Origin: Pseudofabraea citricarpa
Lineage: Eukaryota > Ascomycota > Leotiomycetes > Helotiales > Dermateaceae
DNA length: 64,000 nt
Direction of reading: 5' to 3'
NCBI GenBank assembly: GCA_029641185.1
Contig: JAPWGK010000012.1
Span: forward strand, 682,001 to 746,000
In this document: piece by piece, positions 10,937 through 23,697 of the stretch
Numbering within the stretch: the first letter of the stretch is position 1
Layout of the letters: each line of letters opens with the position of its first letter
Made by a program: the position numbers and the translations under genes
The notes under the pieces: model-generated
The model's database searches: none
The model's input: only the letters and a program-made list of their open reading frames with translations
Told to the model about the DNA's origin: nothing

Positions 10937-13513
10937 TCAACTTGGATGCCGTTTTCCTTCTTCACTCTGCCAGTATTCTTCCAGCGCATCGACAACGACT
11001 TGCGCCATTGCGAGAAGCTTCTCCTCCTCCATTTTCCTCGCGACGATTTGTATGGAAGCTGGAGCGCCGTCGTACATCTCAGCATCATCTATTTGCAGTC
11101 AATATTTGTCACAAAATACACAGAGGCAAGAGAACGTACACGCTTCCATGTTCAATCGATCTTTATCGGTGAGCGGCATGAAATCAGCAGGCACGACATC
11201 GATTTTCTTGTCGGCGAACGTGATTGGAATGACAATTGTTGTATAATCTAATACGTTAATAAAACTTGTGTATGCTGTTCGATATCATTAGTTATTTTAA
11301 ATTCAATGACGGTGGTTTTATCTTGCAGGTCCACTCACGCGAGTGGAAGAATTTGCCCGGCAATACGGCAGCGTAAGGAGAGACGGGAAGAATGATTGCT
11401 TCCACGGGACGACCTGGGAATGTCAGAGACTAGGCTTTATGGAAATACTTATCTTCCATCTCATCACTTACCACTGCTGGTCTTGCTAGCCGTAGAGATC
11501 CAGTAGTCATGATATCTCTGGCGATAGCTTTTCATATGCACGACTACTTTCTCGTAGTTTACAAGGTTCATCGGTGGCTGTAGATTTCCATTGGGAAACA
11601 AATGTCGAATCTCCGGAACGATAGGTTCCCCAGAAAGCTTGATAGCCTCGTAGACATCGGGACATCCGTCACCTCGAGCAATAGGACCCTAGTAAGCACA
11701 GTCAGAGAACCTTCACCAAATGAGAGACTTCTACGTCACTAACATGGATAGCAATCGACTCGTTGACTGAGGGAGGTTCCCATGGAATTGTCTACAAACT
11801 TGTCGTTAGCACGTGAAAATAGATACTTTGATTGAAGAGAACTACCTCGTGTCCGGCTGCTAGCATAGCTTTCTCCACGATGTCAAGTGCGCGGGAAATC
11901 GGAGGATGCGGGGTCACAACGGCATCATCTTTTACAAACCCGAAAGAAAGATTGCTTGTCTCTTCTACTAAGTAGTCTCTGAATGGAACTTGAAGAACAT
12001 ATGGATCGTAAAGCCATGGCTCTGTGGAGAGTAGTGCTTTGAACACTAGGCGAAGCGTTGAAACAGAGTGGCCCATGATGCCAGCAACGGTAGGCATGAT
12101 CATTTGGCCAGTACCCTGAGATGTCAGACCTGTAAATATTTCTAGGGCGGATCAAACATACTGTGTTCGCCACGTCCTTGAATGAGATACGCCCAAATGA
12201 AGGCTTGAGACTGAAGACACCATTGAACGAGGCAGGCATGGAAACAGAACCGCCAGGAAAGCGTCAGCAGCTAGAAAAGTAGAAGTCATGAAACCAAATA
12301 CCTATGTCAGTTCCAATTCCAAATGCGCTTCCTCTCAAAGCCTGCATTGCTCCTTCGCCTGTCAAAAATCATCAGCATCTTACATTTTGAAAGTCTAGTA
12401 ACAAATCAACACACCACCCGAGGAGCCGCCGGTTGAGAGAAGTTGATTATGCGGATTCCATGCATAGCCAAGTATATTATTGTTCGTCTCAGGAGCCTTC
12501 GCTAAGTCAGTCGATATGCCACGAAAACATACATGCTTGATTGAAGGTGATCCAGCTTACCAGATACTCTGGACAAGAGAAGTCTGCATGAATTGTGAGT
12601 AAATGTTTCAATACTGGGCATACTTGGAGAACACTTACCTTTCCGATGGGAATCGCGCCAAGGCTGTAGAGCTCTCTAATCAATTCGCTTTCTGTATTCT
12701 TCTCTTTTCCAGTACCTTTCTTTCCCTCGAAAGTACCTATCCAGCCAACAAATGCCATGGAAGTTTCAAGACCTTGGATGTGGAACTGGTCTTTGAGTGT
12801 GAGAGGGACTCCATGCAGAGGACCAATGGGTTTTTGATTCTTCTCGAAATATTCGTCAAGCTCCTTTGCTCTTTCAAGTGCAATATCGAAGGCGATTTCA
12901 AGAAGGATGTTTGACTAGCAGAATGTTATGTGGGGCTTTTTGTCGAGCATAGATGTTCACTCACCAGTTGGTGTGCATATGCAGCTCGCTTTGAGTATGC
13001 TGTAACGACTTTCACCGCGGTTAGGGAACCATTACTTGTACGCTCCACAATTTCCGGGACATCTAGTTTGGTGATGAATAGTGTCTCTTCATCCAAAAGA
13101 TCCTCAATGAACTGCCCGGCGATGCTCCGTGTTGCTTGGCTCTTCTTAACCACCGATTCAGGCAAGATCCAATCCTTCGGTATCTTGTCCATGTTTCGAC
13201 ATCTCTTTTCGGAGGCAATTTCTTTCCATGATTGATTTCCTAGGAGGAAACTGTTGTAAGTCATGTTGTTCACGATCTTCAACCACAGAGCAATGAAGCA
13301 GAGAGTGAAGAGCCCGAAAGCGAAGGTGATTCTTGCTGAAGAACACATCGCGATTTTGAGGAATCTCTTGAGCAATATGTGTACGCGCATTAGTCTACGA
13401 GGGTGCGCAGATATATAATTGAGGTTTGCGTTTGCCTCCGAAGTTCTACCTGTCTGAAGCCTTGTGTTTCTTTGCCTAAGGCGCTGAGACGTCGCAGCTA
13501 ATGGCGGACCCAA
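10937..13513 (-). CDS. Amidase (amidase-signature family, fungal acetamidase-like), about 12 exons
   Basis: Minus-strand exons assembled by eye: start to 12,965; 12,915-12,639; 12,583-12,568; 12,501-12,415; 12,358-12,302; 12,253-12,162; 12,115-11,846; 11,791-11,744; 11,688-11,472; 11,413-11,339; 11,247-11,140; 11,088-10,937. Most introns are about 50-70 nt with GT..AG ends. The Ser-cisSer-Lys triad is visible: Lys in VPLTLKDQFH, cis-Ser in STGGSSGGEGA and nucleophile Ser in GTDIGGSVSMP. The C-terminus has MYDGAPASIQIVARK, typical of the family, which hydrolyses amides to acid plus ammonia. Start choice is open: ATG at 13,264 (MTYNSFLL, usual family start) or 13,513, which adds a basic stretch and a membrane segment (FGLFTLCFIALWL). 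The 16-nt exon and one acceptor (TG, not AG, near 12,254) are uncertain. Confidence 0.8.
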
Positions 13514-14439
13514 TCAGAAGACGCAAATTTTGGTGACCGATGAGGGCCGCTAGTCTATATTGGTCAAATGCCCATCAGGCGGCTCTGCTGTCACGTCCGG
13601 TCGTGCCACCTTGCACCACCCGAGTTATGCAACATATGATTGAACGCCACGAAAGCCGCCGAAAAATGTCTGCATATAGCAGGGGCAATCAATTTCCAAT
13701 CAGAAGGCGAGTTACGAGCGACCGGTGAGATCTGCTAACTATTTTGAGGGCTGGTGTTTCATGACCACGTTGGCTCTGCATATTGAACCGATCAGAAAAC
13801 AATAAGTGTCGCTATTTGCCAGAGATATTTCTCATCGTACGGGACGAGGTATATACCCAAGCAAGAGCGATGAGAGCTTTAACAAGGCACGCTTGTGGCG
13901 CAAATACAAGAAAACCGATGAGACTGAATGAAATGTCCACATGAGGGAGAAGGTAAAGTGATAATCCCGTGAGAATGCCATCTTCCTGGACCGATGAGGG
14001 GTTTCTCAACTGGGTTGAGCAGAGCTACGTCTTCTGGGACCGATGAAACTTCTAATTTCTATAATCGATGAAGCCGAAGTTTTGTACCAAAAACGGCCGC
14101 TTCCTGTGAACCGATGAGGAGAGCTGACAGATCATGAACAGAGAAGGGTCTCTTTTCATGGACCGATGAGTTGAGAAGGCTGTTTTTCGAGTGATAAAGT
14201 AAACCGATGAGAAGTTGAGAAGGCAGTTTTTCGAGTCATAAGTAAACCGATGAGAGCTTCGTTTCCTCGAGCAAGTGGCCTCAATGCTGCTTATCCCTCG
14301 TAAGTCTCCGTGTCTATTTAAGAGAGATCGCTCGTGAGGATTCTAGGAATTCTCCACGACGAAAACCAGAACATCAATCTTACTCCTCTCAACTTCAAAA
14401 CTCCTCAACTTTCAAGGTCTACTTGATTATTATTTGAAC
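13514..14439 (+). promoter_or_regulatory. Intergenic array of ACCGATGAG motifs
   Basis: The 9-mer ACCGATGAG occurs exactly seven times on the plus strand (starts 13,536, 13,914, 13,990, 14,110, 14,162, 14,203, 14,246). Near matches are ACCGGTGAG (13,721), ACCGATCAG (13,787) and ACCGATGAA (14,039). Two CCAATCAGAAG blocks (13,510 and 13,696) precede the first two. Around 14,164-14,249 a ~43-bp unit (GTTGAGAAGGC...TTTTTCGAGT) is tandemly doubled. The array lies between the minus-strand amidase start and the plus-strand ORF at 14,440. A TATTTAAG (about 14,315) and a CT-rich leader follow, so a clustered binding-site promoter is possible. No known factor is assigned. Confidence 0.5.
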
Positions 14440-14782
14440 ATGTTCATCATGGTATCAAAACAAGGATATAAGCGAGAGAGCGCAAAGAAGGAAGAGACAT
14501 GGTCTTACCTGGACATGATCCGTTGTAACGGTAATTAACACCTTCTGTTTCATTATCTTACCTATATCTGGCATAGATACTGAAATATTCGAAACAAGTG
14601 ATTTCTCCCCCTCTGACTTTCCTACGAAGACAGACAAGAAAAACCGTGGCAGTTCGTAGCTACGCGTATAGGGCTCGACCTTAGACACGATAACCCTATA
14701 TAACGATATCAGTGAGGAATACGAGATTGATATCGGGGAGTCTGAGCAGGCTCAGGTGACTTCCAAGGTCGATCGGACCTGA
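14440..14782 (+). pseudogene. Small two-exon ORF of unknown function with in-frame TAG codons
   Basis: ATG at 14,440; exon 1 to 14,530; intron 14,531-14,576 (46 nt, GTAATT...CATAG, branch-like CTTACC); exon 2 from 14,577. The frame meets TAG at 14,657 and again at 14,669, then continues to TGA at 14,780-14,782. The final part is acidic and hydrophilic (SEEYEIDIGESEQ). The protein would be 57 residues if the first TAG is real, or about 98 if both TAGs are RIP changes of CAG/TGG. No family is recognised. A TATA-like box and a CT-rich leader lie upstream, which suggests a genuine promoter at the edge of the RIPed block. Confidence 0.4.
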
Positions 14783-15485
14783 GTACCGGAGGTAGGGGAG
14801 GATAGGCAAACTGAAATCGACCAAGGATGGTGGATAGGGCACAGGAGAGGATAGTAGGATAATCTTTATAGTTCGTAGTCTGATATATATAGTATATAAG
14901 TATAGGATATAGTATTATAGAATTATTATTATAATATAAGAGGTAAAGTATAATTATATTTTTTCTTCTTAATTAATTTACTTATTCTAGTATTAGAGTA
15001 AATATAAGATAAATCAGGTTATTTTATTAAGAATATAATAATTATATTATATAAATATTAGAAATCTATTTAACTAATTTTTTTTATAAAGGTTTTAGTT
15101 ATAAAAACTTTTATTATATAATATACGAACTAAGTACTTAAAAACACGATTTATTATCTTATAATTATTAGTTATATAAATACTTTATCCCTAATATTTT
15201 TATATTCTAAAGAATTACTTCTTAATTATTACTTACTAGTAAAATATTAATATATCCTTTTAGAAGCTTTATTCTTATATATTAAATATTATAATATAAA
15301 GTATATTTATACTAAGATTACTTATTATTATATAAGGAGATATTCGAATATAATTATCTAGTACTTATTATTAATAAGATAAAAGAATAACTTTTAAGAG
15401 ATAAATATTAAGAAAAATAATATCTTCTAATATTATAAGATTAATATAATAATTTATTATAATAACTTATAATAATTAATATAAG
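14783..15485. other. Transition into the main AT-rich block
   Basis: Normal composition to about 14,880, then dense TpA-rich DNA with no recognisable gene. It ends at the 5' LTR of the outermost family C element. Confidence 0.5.
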
Positions 15486-15682
15486 TATTACGAAATCTAG
15501 AATCAGGTAATTTATTATATAAGGGATTAAGATAACTAATATAATTTACTTAGTAATAAGTATTATTCTTATATAAATACGCTTTTTCTTATAATCTCTT
15601 GCTCCTCCTAATTAGATAATATAAATTATACTTTCTATATTTTCTTAATTACTTAAATTATCTCTACTTTTACTACGTGATA
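15486..15682 (+). repeat. 5' LTR of the outer family C element (197 bp)
   Basis: It aligns base for base, in reverse orientation, with 46,919-47,116 and 54,400-54,597. It is less RIPed than those (keeps AATCAGG, GCTCCTCC, ACGTGA). The sequence just after it, TTATAAGCCCGAC, resembles the family A primer site. Confidence 0.82.
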
Positions 15683-15777
15683 GTTATAAGCCCGACTTAT
15701 AATTAAAGCTTCCTAAAATCACGTTTAAATTATAAGAGAGCTAGAGAATAATTATTCTTAAGTTTAGAATTTATTAT

Positions 15778-15986
15778 TATTAGAAGGATTATATACTTTT
15801 TATTCGTATCTCTTAAGTTATAAGTATTTAGTTAAGTCTTAGTACTTTATAAGATAATATATTATATATAAGTTAACGTATTTGTAGATAAATTAACTAA
15901 TTTAATTAACTAAGTATTAATATATATTCGTAATTATATATATATTATTTATATATATATATAATTATAAGATAATTATACTAATA
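15778..15986 (+). repeat. 5' LTR of element B (209 bp)
   Basis: Begins TATTAGAAGG and ends ACTAATA, RIPed versions of TGTTAG and CTAACA. It aligns over its full length with 7,890-8,098 and 42,698-42,907, sharing TTATTCGTATCTCTTAAG- and AACTAAGTATTAATATATAT-type blocks. Confidence 0.85.
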
Positions 15987-16099
15987 CTAATTAGTAGTTT
16001 AACTTAACTATTATATAATAACCTTATATACGAAGTAAGATTATAGATTAATAAGGTTTTTTAGGACTTAATATATAAAGATTCTTAATAAGATTATTA

Positions 16100-17590
16100 A
16101 AAGTAGATCTTAGCTTATTTAATTAATTTAAAAGAGTACTTTATAGGTTTAGCTAATATAAAATAAGAGATATTATCTTTAGACGAAATATTACGATTTC
16201 AACTAAAAAAAATCTTTTATAAAACTTATAAGTAATAATAAGTTTTATAATAAAAAGAAAATACCTTATTAACCCTAAATAATAAAACGATAAAATTAAT
16301 ATAACTAATACGAATAAATATACTAATATACTTATTAATACGTATATTATAGTAAATATTAATATATAAAAGAAATAAGAGATAAAAGATAATAAACTAT
16401 AAGATAATTTTAAGAATATATTCTAAGAATAAATATTAGTAATATTTAGTTAAGTATTAAGGATAATTATATCTAAAATTTATATATACTTACGTATATA
16501 CGAAGTATTTATTAAACTTAAATTAGGATTTATATCTTATATTTAACTTTTAATAAACCTTCTAAATAAGAAGAAATCTTATATATAAACCGAAAATAAG
16601 ATTAAGGAGTAAATAAAAGCGTATAAAAAGAAGTTCGATTTAATATATAAGCTAAAGGATCTAATATATTAGTTACTTCTACTAAGTATTTTATATAATA
16701 TTTTTATAATAAGCTTAATAATAATATTAAAATAATATATTCGACTATTAATTAAGGATACTTATATCTTTCTAGGAGTAAACTAAGCTCGTATAATATA
16801 ATAAGAGAAATATAATCCGAACTAATATTTTAACTCTTGTATACCTTAGCCTAGTATTTACCTAAGGTTTATTAATATCTCAAATCTAAGTTTTTAGCCT
16901 AAAAGGTAATCTCTTATAACTTTATACTCTTAAGATAATCTTATATAAAGTTTTTTATAATAATAATAATACGTTTAAGAACCTAGAATACTATTAATTA
17001 GTAAATTAATTACTAAGCTAATAAAAATCTATAATATATTAAATAAAAGGAAATATATAAGTAAATTATATAATATTCTTAATATAAAAATATAAGTATT
17101 TTTTAATTATTATAATAAAGTAGGAATATTAGATTATAGCTATTATTTAGTATTTTTTATAATATTTTAAGGAAAAGCGTCTAAATTTTATTATAATAAG
17201 ATATTTAGCCGGAATTATAATTTTCGTATAATAATATAAATAATAAAAGATTACTTCGAAACTAAAGAGAATAAATAATTATATCTCTTAGAATAATATA
17301 AGATTATATTCTAAGGAATTATCTAATAATATCTAAATAAATCGAGACTTAAATATCTTAAGATCTTATTTAATATATTTTATATAATATAATAAGGATT
17401 TTTAATTTAATACTAAAATAAATATAACTTATAAGATTAAGTACTAAATATATATTATAATATCCTAGAGTATAATTTCGTATTTTATAAACTAGCTTTA
17501 ATATTTAAAAAGCTTTACTTAGAATTAAGATTTATTATTATTATTATTATATAATATAATTAACTATTATTATATATCTAAGAGACGTCG

Positions 17591-17626
<36 letters not shown>

Positions 17627-19347
17627 TACGTATAATATATAAGTTATTATAACTACTAATATAACTAATACTAGATTAATCGAAAGTATAATAGCTAAAA
17701 CTAATATTACTAAGATTATACGAAGTATAATAGACTATTAAATTCTAGTTAATTTAAGAAAAAGAGAAGTTTCTAAGAAGATCGGAAAAATAAAAGAAAA
17801 TTTAATAATAACTAGAAATATTATATATATTAAAAGCTAAGGTATTAGTCGAGTAATTATATAAATAAAAAATAAACTAAAGTATATATATATTATAAAT
17901 CTTAAAACTAATATATCTAAGATAATAAATTTAACTAATTCCTAATTAATTTTAAAAATTACTTATTTCGTATAAAGATTATCCTAATATTAAATCCTCT
18001 TCTAATAAGAAGATATAATAGTTTAATATATCTATTACTTCTACTAATAGCTTAAGAGTAATAAATAGGATAATAACCTAAACTATAAGAAAAATAAATA
18101 AAAGTAAATATTTTATTAGTACCTAGATATATTAGACTAAGTTAAAAGAAGAAAAATCTTTATATAAATATTTTTTAATCGATTTTATTAAAAATAATAT
18201 ATAATCTATTAAAATAATCTTAGATAACTAGAAGATAAGTTATCTTCTTATAAGATAAGATATTCTTAGTCCCTAAATAAAGTTAATAAGAAAGCTAATT
18301 ATATATAAAATAAATAAGTATATTAATAAGAGTAAATATTTATTAGAGATATTCTAAGGTATTATACTAGATATAAGAGTATTAGGGATCTTAATAATAA
18401 GAGAACCTTAGTTTTAAGTATTATAATAATAATACTTAAACTTATAATTATATACGGATAATAAAAGTAATATTATACGTTTTAGAAAAAGACTCTTAAT
18501 AATAAAAAGAATTATTAACCTTAAGATATTAATTAGAAATATTATATTTTATATTATATTAGCCTTAATATTATTCTTACTTTATATATAAGATATAAAT
18601 AAAATATTTATATAAATTAATAACTTATAGAATATTTTTATCTAGGGTAAGAAAATTATACTTTTAGTATAAAAATAAGGATATTTATTTATACTATTAG
18701 ATTAACTAAAGGTAATTATATTATATTATCTAATAGAATCTAAGCTTTATTAGGTATATTATCTAATAGAATCTAAGCTTTATTAGGTATATTATAGATT
18801 TAGATATCTCTTTATACGAAGATTAATAAAGATTCTTAAGAAAATAAATTAAGATTTTAAGATACTAATACTTAAGAATCTTATAAAGTTCTATAAATAT
18901 TATTAAATTTATTCTAAATTACTAGGGCGATTTAAATTTATTATTAAGGAAGATATAGATTTTAATTATTTAGTAATAATTAATATTATATATTTAGATA
19001 AAAAACTAGTAATATATATAATTAATAAAATAATATTATTTAATATAATAAAGTTTCTAAAGGATATAAAAGTAGAAATAATATAAAATATACTTCGTAT
19101 ATTATAAATTAATATATACCTCGATTTATTAGATTTTTTTATATATAATATTAATATAAACTTTATAATATCTAAGTTTCGATAAAATATATTAGTAATA
19201 ATAACTAAGACTAAGGAAGTTCTTATAAAAGCTTATAATAATATTAGGAAAATAAAAAGATATTATATACTTTTATAATATACGTATAAAATATTTTATA
19301 TAAAATTAAAAGATAAACGTATTAATAAAAATATTATTCTTTAAATA
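16100..19347 (+). pseudogene. Element B gag, protease and integrase N-terminal relic
   Basis: Plus-strand frame broken mainly by TAA/TAG. Near 17,816-17,862 it reads K-Y-Y-I-Y-x-K-L-R-Y-x-S-S-N-Y, which matches the fungal Copia knuckle C-x-x-C-x-x-x-G-C-W-S-x-N-H with Cys/His codons turned to Tyr. An (AAT)n run codes Asn at about 17,595-17,632. The protease region lies near 18,330-18,800 and includes an exact 33-bp tandem duplication (18,725-18,790). Integrase follows: LGRFKFIIKEDIDFNY and I-N-I-I-Y-L-D near 18,925-19,010, the family pattern G-R-F-K-F...V-D-I-x-Y-L-D with the first catalytic Asp changed to Asn. The frame is cut at 19,347 by the family A insertion and resumes at 26,108. Confidence 0.65.
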
Positions 19348-19964
19348 TATTAGATATTATTATATATATAATATCGTACTTTTATATAAACCTATATAGT
19401 TTGAGGTTTTTATAGCTTTAGGAACAAAAAATAACTAAATTGATTTTTCCTAACTTAGTCATATGATTTTCCTAAAAGGAAAGGTCTTATCCTATGTAGT
19501 TTTTTATAAGGATTCTAAATCGGGAACAAATTTCCTAATCGGGACTAGTTTGATAGAATAATCTGGGTTTTTAGTCGTATATATGATTTTTCGATTAAGT
19601 TTACTCGAATTATATGATATTAAACTTAATTTATATTTCTTATAGTTTCTAGTATATTCGATTATAAATCAACCAATTATAAATTAATATTGATTTATAA
19701 TAAATACTTACAAATATATATTGATTTATAATTAATATTATTAATATAACACGTGATATCGAATATACTAGAATCAAATAATTATATATATAATAAGGTG
19801 GTTATTCCTAAGCTATAAAGAACTAACATACATATAACTTATTTAATATATTCTATTATATTAATTATTCTTCGACTATTTACTAAGTTTATCACGTGAT
19901 CGGTTCCGTTCGACGCTATATATATTACTAGTATTTATATATTAGTATTATATATACTCTAACA
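19348..19964 (+). repeat. Family A 5' LTR (617 bp)
   Basis: Ends TATTAG...CTCTAACA; identical in length to the 3' LTR. Contains short CACGTGAT blocks and is similar to 7,291-8,124 and to the reversed copy at 55,228-55,845. Confidence 0.92.
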
Positions 19965-19990
19965 GATTATAAGCCCGGTCTCGTAACCGA
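19965..19990 (+). other. Probable primer-binding site of family A
   Basis: GATTATAAGCCCGG follows the LTR directly. With one G-to-A change it would be complementary to the 3' side of the anticodon region of initiator tRNA-Met (the half-tRNA priming used by Copia-type elements, as in Drosophila copia). Family C shows the same TTATAAGCCCG just after its LTR. The tRNA identity is inferred. Confidence 0.5.
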
Positions 19991-20273
19991 ACACGTGATT
20001 TACTAACTAACTTCGGAGCCTTATATATTAGGCTACGTGTGTTCCCGAAGTAATATTTCGGTATATTCCCACCCCCTTTATTACTAATATATTAAAACCT
20101 GTGGCCTGCGTCCCTATAGCTAGCCTATAGCGAGCGAATAAGCTATAGTAACTAGGGATAATACTATTACGATTACGTAATCCTATAGCAGGTGGTATTA
20201 TCATCTCTATATACTAAGGTATCCGGCTAGTAATTACCCTAGTTTTATATAAAGCCGACTTATATTTACTAGG

Positions 20274-20945
20274 AAATTCTAGTCGTGTCTGTTTTAATAT
20301 AATTAGTTTATATTATATTGATTTTTTAGGTATATAAATTACTAAGAAGTTATTCTCGGAGAGGGGTGATTTATATATAATTCGAATAACCGAATTATTT
20401 GATATTCGAATTATAATATATATTATTATATATATATATATATATAATATATATATTATTCTAAAAAATTCTAATATAAGAAAAATTGATTTTAGTAGGT
20501 TATATATATATTACTAGGTAATATAAAAGACCTTATTATTTAGTAATATTATATATATATTAAACTTATTGATAAAAATACCGATACTAAATTTTTAGTG
20601 TTACGAAGGTATAAAAAGACCTAAATAATTATATTTAGGCGTATATAAGTGGGATTTCCGAAAAAGGAAATTATATATAGTATATTTTTCTATAAAGAAT
20701 CTTATATTTATAAAAATTATCTACGTGACTCTCTTATATAGGGAGTTATTAATTTTTCAAGTTAGTTTTTGATAGAATTCTATAGGAAAGTCGAAACCAC
20801 TTGTTATAGGAACTTATATTAATATAATATATAAATATCGATATTTCTAGGAAATAATAATATTTCCTAATTATATATATATATATATAACTAGTATATA
20901 AAATCTAACTAGATTATTATAATAATATAATATATATATATAAAA
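20274..20945 (+). other. Untranslated leader of family A
   Basis: AT-rich, no frame. Includes an alternating TA run (about 20,428-20,458) and ends at the gag start. Confidence 0.5.
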
Positions 20946-23418
20946 ATAGCCTCTAATAATATTTCCTTTAAAGGAGATAAATTAATTGGTATAACTAATT
21001 ATATCAAATAGAAAATTAATACTAATTTATTCCTTAAAATTAATAGTTTTATACCTTATATTAATAGTACTAAAACCGAACCTAACGAAGATTTATATTT
21101 TAATAAGTTAGGTGATTCCGACGAAGTTAACTATAAAAAACCTTTTAGTAAGAAATTAGTAGTCAAATATTACGAAAAGGAATCTAAATATAATAGGAAT
21201 AATTTAAAAGTACTAGGTGCCTTATAATCAATTATTTTAATTGAAATAAATGAAAGATTTAAAGATTAAAAAGACGCTAGTAACTTATATATAGCTATTA
21301 ATAGTACCTTTGGTGAATCTACTATTAAATTAGTAGGAAGGTATTTTAATAAATTAATTGAGGCTAATTATAATTCCTATTTAAATATCGACAAATATAC
21401 TAGTATTATTCAATCGTCGAATATATATTTAAAGGAATTAGGTTACAAAGTTCCTAAGATATTTTTAGCGTGGATTTTATTTAAAGGATTACCTAGCTCT
21501 TTTAATTCGTTCGCCTCTAGAAAATTCGAGGAATTAGGAAGGAATATTAAATTAATTGATATTTCTAAATTAATATCCGAATTAATTTTAGAGGAATAAC
21601 AAATGAATATTAATATAGAAGCTAATAAAGCTAGTAATAGTAAAAATATTCCTTATTATAAATCGTGTAATAAAAAAGGTCACCTTAAATCTAATTGTTT
21701 TATTAAATATCCTAAATTACGTAATAAAAATAATAATACGAATAAAAAGGATAATAAAAAGAATTCGAATAAAAATAATTCGAATAATAATTCGAATAAA
21801 TCTAATTCGAATAATAAAAAACAAAAAGATTCAAATAAGGAATCGAATACTAAGGATAATTCAACTAAATTAATTATATTAGGATATATAGATTCAGATT
21901 ATATTAAATCTAAAGATAATAATCCTAGTATTAATTTAGTTAATTATTTAGATAATAAAATTATCCTCGATTCAGGTGCTACCAAATATTATACGAATAA
22001 TAAAGATTAGTTATTAGATTATAAACCAATTAATAATAAAAATATTATACTAGCTAACGGTAATAAAATTCCTATTAAAGGAATAGGAAATATTCCTATA
22101 TTATATAAAGATTAGGAAATAACTATTACAAAAGTTAATTATATTCCTGAATTAAAAACCACTTTAATTAGTACTAAAGAACTAACTAATAAAAAGTAGA
22201 CCTTAGTATTTTCAAATAATAAAGCGTATATAACTAATATAAATAAATCGATTAAAATAGAAGCTATTTGGAATTATAACGCTTATTATTTAAATATTCA
22301 AGTAAATTATAATATACTTGAACCTATAGTATATAAAGTCGAAACTATTCCTAAAAAGGAAAATAACTTAGATTTATATTACAAAAGATTAAGTTATATA
22401 AATAAAGACTTTATAATTAAAACTATAGAAAATACTAAAGGATTAGTTATTCCTAGTAATAAAAATTATAATAATTGTGATTCGTGTTATTATAGTAAAT
22501 TTACCGAAATAATAAGTCGAATACTATAAAAAGAGCCTACTACTATATTAACTAATTTTAATATAGATTTATATAGTCCTTTTAAAATACTAGGAATAAA
22601 AGGCTAAAAATATTTTATAACCTTTACCTGTAGTAAATCTAAGTATATTTGGTTATATAGTATAAAATTAAAGGCCGAAGCTATAGATATATTAATTAAT
22701 TTTTATAATTTAATTGAAAATCAATTTAATATAAAAATTAAAGTATTAAGGCTAGATAACGCTCTCGAATTAAAATTAAATAAATAGATTTTATTTACTA
22801 ATTCGAAAGAAATTATATGTGAATATATAAGTCCTTATACCTAATCACAAAACGGTATATTAGAGCGTTTAAATCGTTATATTATAGAACGATTAATTAG
22901 TATTACTAAGGAAAAGAATATTCCTTTAAAACTTTAGCCTTATATAATTTAATCTATAGCTCATATAAAAAATAGGACTTATAATTCTACTATAAATAAA
23001 ACTCCGTACGAAGTTATTACTAATAATAAACCTAATATTTCTTATATTAAAATAATAGGTTCTTTATATTATATATTAGAACTAAAATAAAAAAGAAATA
23101 ATAAATTTGCTAATAAAGCAAATAAAGGAATATTATTAGGATTCGAATCGTCAAATAATTACTTAGTATATATACCTAATAAAGGTATTATTAGTACTAG
23201 GGATATAATTATAAAAGAAGAATTATATTATAAAGACGATTATATTAATACGGAAAATTATTCAGATTTATTATCTGAAGAATCACCTGATTTTAATATT
23301 ATATTATCTTATAAAAATTCGAATATACTAGAAAATTCGAATAATTCGAATAATAATAATAATAATTCGAATAATAATTCAGATATTAAGGATATTCCTA
23401 GACCTGAATTACAAGAAG

Positions 23419-23469
<51 letters not shown>

Positions 23470-23636
23470 TAGATGATTCTATTAACGAATTAAGTCCTAA
23501 ATATAATATAGGAATTAGTAATCCTAATATAAATATAAGATCAAAACGTTATAGAGGTGAAGAACCTGAATATTCAGGCTTATTATCACTTAATAACTAC
23601 GAAAATAATTATAATAATAATTATAATAATTATAAT

Positions 23637-23697
<61 letters not shown>

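Noticed and set aside
10757..11251. Plus-strand frames over 10,757-11,251, including two shorter overlapping ones
   Set aside because: They lie over minus-strand amidase exons 11 and 12 and have no family character.
12507..13235. Other frames in the amidase region on both strands
   Set aside because: They read through amidase introns or antisense to its exons.
13536..14254. CCGATGAG repeats as hammerhead ribozyme cores or C/D snoRNA boxes
   Set aside because: Hammerhead cores need CUGAUGAG plus a later GAAA with stems, and snoRNAs need paired C/D boxes with stems; neither is consistently present.
15500..15700. LTR-like 15.5 kb sequence as a separate MITE
   Set aside because: It is the reverse complement of the family C LTRs and is followed by the matching internal sequence.
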